Source of the DNA: an uncultured Clostridia bacterium
GTDB taxonomy: Bacteria > Bacillota > Clostridia > UBA1381
Length of the DNA: 64,000 nt
Direction: 5' to 3'
NCBI GenBank assembly: GCA_944392335.1
Contig: CALXWJ010000097.1
Coordinates: 62,001 to 126,000 of the forward strand
The position numbers and the translations under genes were made by a program. Below are positions 1 to 9,449 of this stretch, one piece after another. Each line of letters starts with the position of its first letter. Position 1 is the stretch's first letter. The notes beneath the pieces are model-generated. The model was not told the origin of the DNA. It saw only the letters and a program-made list of their open reading frames with translations, and did no database searches.

Positions 1-1
1 A

Positions 2-1960
2 TTTATAACAAGCTATTTTAATGAAGAAACAAGTATGCTGAGCCTTACAAATAATTCGGCTGTATCCCAGGAGTGTATTATTAACTCCGGTATATACGGA
101 AGCGACCGAAAAACAATCCATTTTGCCCAAACGGAAAAACTGACTGTTGAACCGGGCAATAGTGTTGAAAAGCTGATAACATTATATGAAGCATATAAAT
201 CCATGGTTCAAAGTAATGATATTGTATTTTATTTGTCGGTAACGGATGAAAATTTAAAATCATTATGTGAAATATCAGAATTGAGAAGCGCAGGTAGTTC
301 CGTTAACGGTGCTGACTATACACAGCCTGTTTTGCAGCTTGACACAAACACACTGAAAATAAATGGTTTCCTGGCAGAAAATGAAATTGTTACAATCAAT
401 GTAAGCAGTCAGGATGATACGCTGATATATTCCGACAATATGGTGGCAAATGACGACGGATATTTTGAATTTGAAATAATATTGCAAAGCCAAAATATCA
501 ATGAATCGGGATATTTGAAAATAGAAATAGGCGCTGACAGTCTTGAGGAAAAATATATAAACAATAATATATATTTTTCAACATATGAAGACCGTTATGA
601 TATTATAAATACACTCGCAAAATCTGGAACAACTGATGAAATTATGACTATTTTTGACGAATTGGAACAGAAACTTGCACTTAATTTTGCACCGTATATA
701 ATATTGAGAGAGAATGACACTTATGAAAAAGCATTTGCATCAAGATTGTTAGAAAATATTTCAAAATTTGAAGCAATAAATGATGATGATGCACAGAGTG
801 TAAAGCTTGAAAAAATAGCAAATGCACAGCTCTTAATAAAACAGCTCTCTGTACTTGAAGCGGTAAAACAAGGGCTTTCGGATTCTGTTACAGGAAGCAA
901 CGGATTGCTTATATATAATGATATTATGGGATATTCTTCAATAGATTCAGACGGAGTGACATTATATAAGATCTATAACAATGATGTTTCAGATGATGGA
1001 ATTAAAAATATCAATAAGAATATTATGTCAAAAGATTATAAAGATATTGAAGCGTTATTGGATGCTTTGAGAAAAAATATTGTAGTATATGCTGTAAAGA
1101 ATGCTAAAACCAACGGTACGGGACACATTTCATCGGTACTCACAAAAGAAAATGCCAGCAGTGTTGATATTGATATTTCAAATTACCTCAACACCCAAAA
1201 TAAAACCGATATAAATAAAGCAATACTTAATTCATCATTTACTGATGTTAAGAGTTTGGAGGATGTAATTAAGAGCTTTAAACCTTCGTCAGGAGCAGAT
1301 GGTTCCGGTTCCGGAGGCCAAACCGGATCTTCGGGTTCAGGTCCGTCAAATGCATCCGGAAATTCAAAGCCTTTGGTTATGACAGACGCGTCGTCATTAA
1401 TTGACCAAAATGATACAAATAACAATAATACAGAGAATAATGTATTCAGTGATTTGACATCTGCTCATTGGGCTTATAATGAAGTTATGGAGTTATATAA
1501 AAAAGGAATTATTGCCGGAAAAGGAGATAACAAATTTTCACCTGAAGAAACATTGACAAGAGCGGAGCTTGTTAAAATGATTTGTACTGCTAAGAATATA
1601 CAGGCAGAATATTTTGAAATGGGATTTGATGATGTGAACGCCGATGATTGGTTTGCACCCTATGTTGCAGCAGCTTTTAAAAACGGCTGGATAAACGGAA
1701 TAGATGAAAATACATTTGCACCGAATGAAAGGGTTACAAGACAGGATATATGTACAATAATTTACCGCGCCGGAGGCTTTGAAAAGGGCGTTGATTCGAA
1801 TCTTGCGGATTTTGACGAGGTTTCGGAATATGCAAAGGAGCCTGTTGCAGCACTCAATAATGCAGGAATTATCAGCGGATTTGAAGACAACACCTTCAGA
1901 CCATTTGATTTTTGCACAAGGGCACAGGCTGCAGTAATTATTTACAGATATACAAAGTAA
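2..1960 (+). CDS. SLH-domain surface anchor protein, 5' end missing
   Basis: The reading frame is open from the first complete codon of the window, so the gene starts upstream and 652 residues are seen; the ATG at 35 is probably internal. An Ig-like beta-rich stretch (about residues 105-180) is followed by an alpha-helical module (about 195-420), a Gly/Ser linker (about 425-460) and three C-terminal SLH modules (about 481-652) with the usual AHWAYNEV, ADDWFAPYV and TRAEL/TRQDI/TRAQA signatures. SLH triplets bind pyruvylated secondary cell wall polymer, so this should be a cell-surface protein. The helical module reappears at the C-terminus of the beta-helix protein at 5013 and in the SLH protein at 36200. 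The next gene starts 16 bases downstream, implying an operon. No catalytic motif is visible; it looks like an anchor or scaffold. Confidence 0.88.
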   Translation, partial: FITSYFNEETSMLSLTNNSAVSQECIINSGIYGSDRKTIHFAQTEKLTVEPGNSVEKLITLYEAYKSMVQSNDIVFYLSVTDENLKSLCEISELRSAGSSVNGADYTQPVLQLDTNTLKINGFLAENEIVTINVSSQDDTLIYSDNMVANDDGYFEFEIILQSQNINESGYLKIEIGADSLEEKYINNNIYFSTYEDRYDIINTLAKSGTTDEIMTIFDELEQKLALNFAPYIILRENDTYEKAFASRLLENISKFEAINDDDAQSVKLEKIANAQLLIKQLSVLEAVKQGLSDSVTGSNGLLIYNDIMGYSSIDSDGVTLYKIYNNDVSDDGIKNINKNIMSKDYKDIEALLDALRKNIVVYAVKNAKTNGTGHISSVLTKENASSVDIDISNYLNTQNKTDINKAILNSSFTDVKSLEDVIKSFKPSSGADGSGSGGQTGSSGSGPSNASGNSKPLVMTDASSLIDQNDTNNNNTENNVFSDLTSAHWAYNEVMELYKKGIIAGKGDNKFSPEETLTRAELVKMICTAKNIQAEYFEMGFDDVNADDWFAPYVAAAFKNGWINGIDENTFAPNERVTRQDICTIIYRAGGFEKGVDSNLADFDEVSEYAKEPVAALNNAGIISGFEDNTFRPFDFCTRAQAAVIIYRYTK

Positions 1961-1976
1961 TGTCACGGAGGTAAAT

Positions 1977-4967
1977 ATGAAAAAGTTATTATCAATAATT
2001 CTTGCTGTTGCCTCATTAACAGCAATACCGGCATACGCGCAGTTCTCAGACGTTGATGAAACAAACGAGGCAATAAATACAATTGCGGGACTGGGAATAA
2101 TAGAAGGTTACACCGACGGCACCTTTTTGCCGGAAAATAATATGACAAGAGCGGAATTTGCATCGGTTATTGCAAACATATATAATTACGGGACAGAGGA
2201 TGCTTCCGTTGAAGAATGGAAACAAAGCTTCTTTAAAGATGTTGAGGAGGAGCTTCAATTAATAGAAATAGAAGATGTAACAATCATACAGGAAGTTTTT
2301 GCAGACGTTACCGACAGTGACGAGCATTATGATGATATTATGCTTGCAGCACAGCATGGCTTAATGGTTGGCATCGGAGATGACATGTTCGATCCTGAGG
2401 GCAGCATGACATTTGAACAGGCAGTTAAAGTTGTTGTAAGCATGCTCGGCTACTCATATGAGGCTCAAATAAACGGAGGTTATCCAAACGGATATATCGG
2501 TGTTGCATCAAGGCTCGGAATGTTAAAAGGTGTTGATACCTCCGGATATATAACAAGAGGCAATGCGGCGCAGCTGCTGTTCAATTCATTGGAAATAGAT
2601 TTGATGCAGTTGAATATATCGGGACAGCATGGCTCGGGATTTACCACGATAGAGGGTGAGAATGTTCTCACGATGCTTTTAAATCTTGAAAAAAGAACCG
2701 GCAGAATGACCGATGACGGATATACCGCATTTACTCAGACATCGGTGGTCGGTGAAAATTACATAGAAGTCGACGGGCTTAAATTATCTGTTGATGAAGA
2801 ACATGATTATGCAAGGGATTATCTCGGAAGAGAGGTAAAGGTTTACTATACCAAAGATGAAAATGAGCTTGTTTATGCGTGTCCTACAAATCGCGATACA
2901 GCAGTTGAGATAAATGCTTCGGAATTTATCTCATATGACGGAACAATGATCGAATATGCTTTGCAGGATGATATAAAAAATAAAACTGTCAAAATAAATG
3001 TTGCGGCATCCGTTATTAAAAACGGTACTGCTGTTGCAGCTTATGACGAAAGTATTTTTGATTTCAATTACGGGACCATAACCATGATCACTCCAAGGGG
3101 CGAAAACAGTGCTGATCTGATCTTGATAAAAGAATATGCAAATTTTAATATCGATTATGTGGACAGTTCAAGTGAAAGGATATTCTCAAAAGCATCTGTT
3201 ATCGGAAATTCAGTGGATCTTTCAACCGATGATAAAAGAGTCAGAATATATAATTCAAACGGGGAGCCGGGAGATTTCAGGTCTTTGTCAATGGGGTTGG
3301 TAACAAGCATATGTCTGGGCGAAAATCTTGTTGAGGTTTATATATCTCAGCAATCTGCAGAAAATGTAAGAGTAACAGGTATAAATTATAACAGCAATAA
3401 TGAAATGGTTCTTACATCCAATGATACGGAATACATTTTATCAAAAGATTACATTGATGCAAATCCGGATGGGGAGCTTCCTAAAATAAACACGACCTAT
3501 ACTTTCTATTTTGATATTTTCGGAAATATCGTTATGTTTACAAAAACAGCTGCTGATAATGAAGTCGGATTTATTACCAAAGTTATAAAATTAGATGAGA
3601 GTGAAATGGACAAAGAATGCCTGATGCTTACATATTATGATATGACAGCCGCAAAACTCGAAAAGGTGTTTATGCCGGATATTTTTACTCTTGTATACGA
3701 AGGTGAAGACGGAAAAACAATATCAAGAAGAATTAATGATTCAAAAAAACTTAATCTGGCATATGAAATCATAAGCAATTATATAACTGAAAATGGAGAC
3801 AGAGTAGGCGGATTGTGCAGATATTCAATTGATGAAAATGATGATATTTCAAAGCTGGAATTGGCATCTATGCAAAAAAGCGAAAACAATGAGGATGACA
3901 GGCTGACAAGGATACCGATTGATGAAGCATCTTATAACGGAAATATATATTGCGCCGGAAATATAGGCGGAAAGGTTATTATCAATAATGCCACACAAGT
4001 GCTTGCATGTAACTATGCGAGCGAAAGCTTTGATACCGATAACGGATTTTCAGTAGGAACAAGATCACTTTTCTCAGATAATGAAGTGATGAACAATGTA
4101 ATGGTTTACACCACAAAAAAGGATTCGCCTGTTGCGGAATATGTGGTGTATACCAAGGATGTGTCCCAGGCGATATCGACGGAGCTTCCGCATACGGTAG
4201 GGATCGTGAGAGAAATATATCAAAGCATTGATGCAGACGATATGCCTGTCCAAATACTCGTTATGGACGAATCTAACATGGAGTTTACTGTTGTTGACGA
4301 CGCTCTTGAAGAAGGAAATGTAGTAAATGTTCAGGGAGACAATGCATATGTTGATGCAAACGGGGTATCGCATTATTTTAAAGTTGAGATCGGAGATATA
4401 ATCAGATATGGTCTGGATCAGGATGGAAACATAAACAAGGTGCAGTTATTCTTTGACGAGAATGCGGATTATTCGGGCGGATTTACCATTGACGGGAATA
4501 TATACAGTAATTATAAGAATGTGCAAGGAGCCTTGGCCGGATGTATCGATCACTGGGAGGATGCACTATATGCATATTCAAATCCGTACAGTGTATCATA
4601 TGTTGAATCAAATGGAACATACTCATTCTCAACATATGGCTATGCTTGGATGACATACAGTGATGAAGCAATGCGTGTAATGCTGGGATATGCATTAAAG
4701 GGAGACGCCGATTATCTTACAACAACAACACAGCCGCTGGAGGTTTCGTCATACGATGAAACAAAAGAGGGTTATGTTACAAATACCTGGGCAGGAACTA
4801 CCGCGACCTTGGTTGATCTGCAAAATAAAGAACCTAAGGTTTCAACTATCAGCTTATCACAAATCAAGACATATGAAACAGCGGGGGAAAATTGTGACAG
4901 AGTATTGATTACATCAAGAATAGGAAACCCGTCAAATATAATAGTTATAAGAGGTCATTTAAACTGA
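1977..4967 (+). CDS. Large secreted SLH-domain protein (N-terminal SLH)
   Basis: This 996-residue protein has a clear signal peptide (MKKLLSIILAVASLTAIPAYA) with AYA before the likely cleavage site. Three SLH modules follow at about residues 22-70, 108-160 and 165-215 (for example DGTFLPENNMTRAEFASVI). The remaining ~750 residues are beta-rich and acidic, with no motif I recognise. The ATG follows a CACGGAGG ribosome binding site and lies 16 bases after the previous SLH gene. The protein at 37959 has the same size and architecture and also follows an SLH protein with the helical module, so the pair is duplicated. It is a structural or binding surface protein of unknown ligand. SLH assignment is firm; the role of the C-terminal three quarters is unknown. 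Confidence 0.88.
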   Translation: MKKLLSIILAVASLTAIPAYAQFSDVDETNEAINTIAGLGIIEGYTDGTFLPENNMTRAEFASVIANIYNYGTEDASVEEWKQSFFKDVEEELQLIEIEDVTIIQEVFADVTDSDEHYDDIMLAAQHGLMVGIGDDMFDPEGSMTFEQAVKVVVSMLGYSYEAQINGGYPNGYIGVASRLGMLKGVDTSGYITRGNAAQLLFNSLEIDLMQLNISGQHGSGFTTIEGENVLTMLLNLEKRTGRMTDDGYTAFTQTSVVGENYIEVDGLKLSVDEEHDYARDYLGREVKVYYTKDENELVYACPTNRDTAVEINASEFISYDGTMIEYALQDDIKNKTVKINVAASVIKNGTAVAAYDESIFDFNYGTITMITPRGENSADLILIKEYANFNIDYVDSSSERIFSKASVIGNSVDLSTDDKRVRIYNSNGEPGDFRSLSMGLVTSICLGENLVEVYISQQSAENVRVTGINYNSNNEMVLTSNDTEYILSKDYIDANPDGELPKINTTYTFYFDIFGNIVMFTKTAADNEVGFITKVIKLDESEMDKECLMLTYYDMTAAKLEKVFMPDIFTLVYEGEDGKTISRRINDSKKLNLAYEIISNYITENGDRVGGLCRYSIDENDDISKLELASMQKSENNEDDRLTRIPIDEASYNGNIYCAGNIGGKVIINNATQVLACNYASESFDTDNGFSVGTRSLFSDNEVMNNVMVYTTKKDSPVAEYVVYTKDVSQAISTELPHTVGIVREIYQSIDADDMPVQILVMDESNMEFTVVDDALEEGNVVNVQGDNAYVDANGVSHYFKVEIGDIIRYGLDQDGNINKVQLFFDENADYSGGFTIDGNIYSNYKNVQGALAGCIDHWEDALYAYSNPYSVSYVESNGTYSFSTYGYAWMTYSDEAMRVMLGYALKGDADYLTTTTQPLEVSSYDETKEGYVTNTWAGTTATLVDLQNKEPKVSTISLSQIKTYETAGENCDRVLITSRIGNPSNIIVIRGHLN

Positions 4968-5012
4968 TGTGTGCGGCAGATTAAAACGACAAAGAAAGGA
5001 TGATTGTTTGAT

Positions 5013-8000
5013 ATGATGAAAAAAAGAATTATTTCATTGGTTGCCGCGGCGGGTTTAGCCTTATCCAGTCTGACAATTACGGTATCAGCGGCAAAAAAAG
5101 AAAATATCCTTCCGGAAAACACGAAAATCCTGATGTGCACAGGCGCAAAAACGGCTTTTGCCGGCAGGACAGATGAAGAACTTGATTATCCGCCGTATAT
5201 GAGCGATAATGTTTTAATGCTTCCGGCAGAGTGGTTTTTGACAAATAACGGTTATGAAGCAAGCGAAGACAATACATCGGACAGTTTGACTTTTACCGGA
5301 GAACATAATATAACTATTACATACAATTCCGACAGTTTTACACTTGATAATACATACATAAAGCTTGAAAGAGCGGTCGAGAAAAAAAATGATGCGTTAT
5401 ATATTTCTCTTGATATATGCAGACATCTTGACATTGAATATAAGATGTATAGTAACGGTATTTTCTATATTACAGAAAACGGAAATTATGACAATATAAA
5501 TGAAAATCAGCTTATTAAGCTAATGGGTGTTTATGTATCTCCTAACGGAAGCGACAGTAATGATGGAACACCGCAAAAACCGTTTAAAACGCTTAATGCT
5601 GCCAAAAAACTTGCTGCCGATTATATGGAGCTATACGGTGACAAATATCTTGTGCACATATACATGATGGCAGGAAGATATTATATTGACAGTACTGTTG
5701 TATTTGAAGAAAACGCTTTTACATTGGATTCATACAAAGGTTTAAAGATACAGGATTATGGAGACGGTGAGGTTGAATTGACCGGGGCAATAGAGATTGA
5801 TGCCGAAAAGCTGAAGCCTGTTACCGATCCTATAACTCTTGCGCGTCTTCCAAAGGAAGGCAGGGGTAATGTTGCATATCTTGATTTGACCGAAATAGGA
5901 ATAACCCAGCTTGACAGCCCGACAAATATTTTCCATTATCTGTATTTAAATGATATCGAACAGACAAATGCAAGATGGCCCAATGAAGGATTTGCAACAA
6001 TATATTCGGTCCCGGAGTATAATTCCTTTACTTTCGGAGAGACAAACCCTACAAGATGGACAGCTGCTAAAAATGCATACATATGCGGACAGTTTTCAAA
6101 TTGGGGATGGGTATGGTACAGAGGTATTATAACAAGTGTAGATCCAAATACCAAAACAATAAAAATAACTACGCCAAATAATAATAACGGTATACAAGCA
6201 ACCGCACCGGGAACAAATTACTATGCAACAAACCTGTTGGAAGAAATTGATATGCCCGGAGAATGGTATGTTGACTGCGACAATCTGATGCTTTATTATT
6301 ATCCTCCGTATTCTTTAAAGGATTCAAAACTTGAAATGATGGTATTTACGGGGAATATGATACAGCTGAACAAATGCAAAAATATAACAATCGAAGGCCT
6401 TACCTTTACAAAAGGTGCAAGAGCGATTGATGCACAGGCTCCCAAAGAGGGAGATGTAAGAGGAATAACCATAAGAAGCTGCCGTTTTTCACATTTTCAG
6501 GACGAATATACCATAGGTCTTGCGGTAAATAACGGACAAAATCTGTATGATATTACAATAGAAGAAAATGAAGCTTATAATATGTTCGGAAGATTTGTTC
6601 AGTTCAGAGCCGGAAATATGGAAACGCTGACCGACGGAAATTGTGTGGTAAGAAATAATCATGTTATACTCCCGGCGCAGTTTTATGCATCTGGAGGAAT
6701 GGGCGCTCCATGGAATGGCGCCATGGGTGTTACCACAGAACACAATATTGTTCAGGACTGCCCGAGAGGCGCGGCCTTGGGCTGGCCAGGGACAAATTCA
6801 AAAATTAATTATAATGAAATTGTAAATTCCGGAAAATATATGAATGACTATGGTGCGATCTATATGGGAAGAACCGCTTCATATTTTGATATTGAAGTTG
6901 CATATAACTATATTCACGATAATGACAAAGACAGTAACTACTGCGGTTTATATAATGACGATGCGATATGTTATGTAAATTGGCATCATAACGTATGTGT
7001 TGACATAAATGTGCCTGCGATTTTTGCGGCAGGTATTGAGAGTAAATATATGTATAATCTCGCCGTCAACTGTAAAAGCGTGGTGCAGATGAGCCCAAGA
7101 TTAAATTACAATACCATAAGAAAAGGTGAAGAGCTTTGGACGGGATTAAATGATCTTGTAAACCGGACAGGAGATCTGTATTTAAAAGCTTATCCGAAAA
7201 TTCCGATGTATCTTGAAAGAGATCCGTTTGCCGAATGGTGGGACGTTATTGTTTTGGGTAATGTCGCGGTAGGCGGAAAAACCCTCAGTAATTATAACTT
7301 TGAGGATATAGATACCTATGGTGCAAAAACAATGGAAGTAGATGGTGAAACAATAGATATTTCAGCATTGAACGGTAAGCTTGAGGGAAATCCCGAGTAT
7401 CAGTACAGCGATGATCTTTTTGTTGATCCCGAAAACGGTGATTACAGTATAAATCCAGACAGTCAGATAGCAAAAGATGTACCGGAAATGCTTAATCTTG
7501 ATATTAATTCATCGGGTATAAATGTTGATAATCCAATACTTCTGCAAAAACCGGAAAAAGGATCAAGACTCAGATACCCAAGAAACGGTCAGCAAAATCT
7601 AAATGCTTCAGGAATAACATTTTCGTGGGATCCGGTAAAGGGAGCAAGCTTTTATAAAATTATTATTGCTACTGACTCGGAAATGAAAAATGTGGTTTAT
7701 GAAACACAGATAAGGGAAAATGCAAACTTTAATCAGATTACGGTTACCAATCTTGATAATGATCAGTTTTATTACTGGAAGGTCCAGGCAATCAGCGTTG
7801 TAAGACAAAATCAGTTTACAATAGATTCACAAGGCGGACCGTATTTGTTTAAGACTGCAAAAAGAGATGCCCTGGATAAAGAAAATCTTAAACTTGCATT
7901 GGAAACTCTTGAAAAATTCTGTAATGAGGATTTAAAAAATACAGAGTATCAATATGATGAAGAATTTATTAAATCTGCAGAAACCCTGCTTTCAGATGCA

Positions 8001-9329
8001 ACGCAAAAATACAGAACAGCAACTACTCAGACAGTATTGGATGAAACCGAAGAAGAAATATATAATCTTATAAAAAAATCTCCTTATTATATGATCGTAA
8101 AGTTTGAAAATATTGACGGTATATATGACAGTGATACAAAATGGGAGATGACAGACGGAGGTTCTGCATCAGTATCCAACGGTACTCTTACAATTTCTTC
8201 AAACGGTGTCAGAGTTGATGCAAAAACAAAGATAAACAACAGAAATGCTGTGCTCTGCTTCCAGATGAAGCTTGATGACCTTGGAACAACAGACGGCGAT
8301 TATCAGGGATTTGATATAAAATTGAATGATGCGGGTGCAGGTTATCTTGTTGTATTTAAAAAAGAAATAATTGAATGGCAAAGAATAGGAAAAACTCTTA
8401 CTGTAATTCCAAATGATTTTATAGAAGCAGGAAAGTGGTACAATGTTGAGGCGGGAGGTATAAATACTCCAAACGGTGTACTTCAGTTCTTGCGTATTGA
8501 TGGCAGAATAATTTATGCGGAGCTTGACCAAACAGCAAATCAGACAAAAGATGAGGGTAACTTCCGAATAAGAAAAAATGCTTTGGGAAATATTTCGGTA
8601 AAAAATATGGAAAATGTATCGCCAAACGGAATTATTATTGATGATTTATTAAACAACTTCAATAATCCTGCCAGCGTGTCACATTTGGAAACTTTATTCA
8701 TAGGGGCTTCTGACGCTATTGAGATGAGCTCTTCGGAATTGTTTATGAGTGTTGATAAATCGAAACTTGCACAGCTCGTATATCCGGAGGTAACAAAAGG
8801 AAACATCACTGTTTCAAGAAACGATATCACGGCATATAAACAGCTTGTTTATGAGATGAGCATTGTTCAGGGATATAATGATGGATTAAAGAATATATTG
8901 TTCAGGAATAATGTTGATTTCCAATATAATGATGTGCTGAATGTCGAAAGCATTGATCAAAACGGCGTCACCATTTTCAGTTTTTATGATACAATGCCCG
9001 ACAGTTATAAATCTATTGCGGTGGACAACATGCTGGGGAAAAACTGTCAGAATATTGACGAGCTGCGAATGTGTATTGCAAAGGCAATATTTACAACCGT
9101 AATTAATGCATCGCGTACCGGATTTGCAGCACAATCAGAATATATAACAAATGTTTTGACAAAGGAAAATGCGGATTATCTCGGTATAGATATAAGTGAC
9201 TATCTTGCACTGCCGATTGAAAAGAAAGAATTGGTTAACAATGCAGTAGGAGTATTATATCAGAGCGATACAAGAACTTTTGATGAATTGATTGAAGATA
9301 TTCATAAATCAGTTGAAGAGTTTAAATGA
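5013..9329 (+). CDS. Giant secreted right-handed beta-helix protein with stalk, FN3, LamG-like and helical domains
   Basis: I place the start at ATG 5013 (1438 residues), 12 bases after AAAGGA; an in-frame TTG at 5004 lies only 3 bases from it. A signal peptide ends at VSAA. Domains in order are a copper-amine-oxidase-N-like stalk domain (about 30-165), a beta-helix opening with YVSPNGSDSNDGTPQKPFKT and including ARWPNEGF and EIDMPGEWYVD (about 172-820), an FN3-like domain (about 845-946), a short helical linker, a LamG-like domain (about 1027-1205) and a C-terminal helical module (about 1210-1436) shared with the SLH anchors at 2 and 36200. The beta-helix resembles polysaccharide lyases and beta-helix glycosidases (GH141- or GH120-like is my guess). 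It has no SLH itself, so attachment may run through the helical module. Substrate unknown; probably a plant polysaccharide. Confidence 0.85.
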   Translation: MMKKRIISLVAAAGLALSSLTITVSAAKKENILPENTKILMCTGAKTAFAGRTDEELDYPPYMSDNVLMLPAEWFLTNNGYEASEDNTSDSLTFTGEHNITITYNSDSFTLDNTYIKLERAVEKKNDALYISLDICRHLDIEYKMYSNGIFYITENGNYDNINENQLIKLMGVYVSPNGSDSNDGTPQKPFKTLNAAKKLAADYMELYGDKYLVHIYMMAGRYYIDSTVVFEENAFTLDSYKGLKIQDYGDGEVELTGAIEIDAEKLKPVTDPITLARLPKEGRGNVAYLDLTEIGITQLDSPTNIFHYLYLNDIEQTNARWPNEGFATIYSVPEYNSFTFGETNPTRWTAAKNAYICGQFSNWGWVWYRGIITSVDPNTKTIKITTPNNNNGIQATAPGTNYYATNLLEEIDMPGEWYVDCDNLMLYYYPPYSLKDSKLEMMVFTGNMIQLNKCKNITIEGLTFTKGARAIDAQAPKEGDVRGITIRSCRFSHFQDEYTIGLAVNNGQNLYDITIEENEAYNMFGRFVQFRAGNMETLTDGNCVVRNNHVILPAQFYASGGMGAPWNGAMGVTTEHNIVQDCPRGAALGWPGTNSKINYNEIVNSGKYMNDYGAIYMGRTASYFDIEVAYNYIHDNDKDSNYCGLYNDDAICYVNWHHNVCVDINVPAIFAAGIESKYMYNLAVNCKSVVQMSPRLNYNTIRKGEELWTGLNDLVNRTGDLYLKAYPKIPMYLERDPFAEWWDVIVLGNVAVGGKTLSNYNFEDIDTYGAKTMEVDGETIDISALNGKLEGNPEYQYSDDLFVDPENGDYSINPDSQIAKDVPEMLNLDINSSGINVDNPILLQKPEKGSRLRYPRNGQQNLNASGITFSWDPVKGASFYKIIIATDSEMKNVVYETQIRENANFNQITVTNLDNDQFYYWKVQAISVVRQNQFTIDSQGGPYLFKTAKRDALDKENLKLALETLEKFCNEDLKNTEYQYDEEFIKSAETLLSDATQKYRTATTQTVLDETEEEIYNLIKKSPYYMIVKFENIDGIYDSDTKWEMTDGGSASVSNGTLTISSNGVRVDAKTKINNRNAVLCFQMKLDDLGTTDGDYQGFDIKLNDAGAGYLVVFKKEIIEWQRIGKTLTVIPNDFIEAGKWYNVEAGGINTPNGVLQFLRIDGRIIYAELDQTANQTKDEGNFRIRKNALGNISVKNMENVSPNGIIIDDLLNNFNNPASVSHLETLFIGASDAIEMSSSELFMSVDKSKLAQLVYPEVTKGNITVSRNDITAYKQLVYEMSIVQGYNDGLKNILFRNNVDFQYNDVLNVESIDQNGVTIFSFYDTMPDSYKSIAVDNMLGKNCQNIDELRMCIAKAIFTTVINASRTGFAAQSEYITNVLTKENADYLGIDISDYLALPIEKKELVNNAVGVLYQSDTRTFDELIEDIHKSVEEFK

Positions 9330-9354
9330 TTTCATTAAATCATTTTAGTAATAC

Positions 9355-9386
9355 AGGGACAGCTGAATAAATGGTTGTCCCTTTTT
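9355..9386 (+). terminator. Intrinsic terminator after the beta-helix gene
   Basis: AGGGACA (9355-9361) pairs with TGTCCCT (9376-9382) and is followed by a T run. It lies 25 bases after the stop of the preceding gene and closes the first operon. Confidence 0.75.
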
Positions 9387-9387
9387 A

Positions 9388-9419
9388 CAAATAGTAAAGG
9401 TTATAACCTCTATTATTTG
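9388..9419. promoter_or_regulatory. 32-bp near-perfect palindrome, candidate operator
   Basis: The two halves are symmetric about 9403.5, with 14 of 16 base pairs matched. The core AGGTTATAACCT (9398-9409) is a perfect 12-bp palindrome, flanked by CAAATA at the left end and TATTTG at the right end. It sits between a terminator and the start of the gene at 9450, where a regulator-binding site would be expected. A leader hairpin is the alternative. Confidence 0.45.
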
Positions 9420-9449
9420 TTTTTATACAGCAAGGAAAGGAAATAAAAT

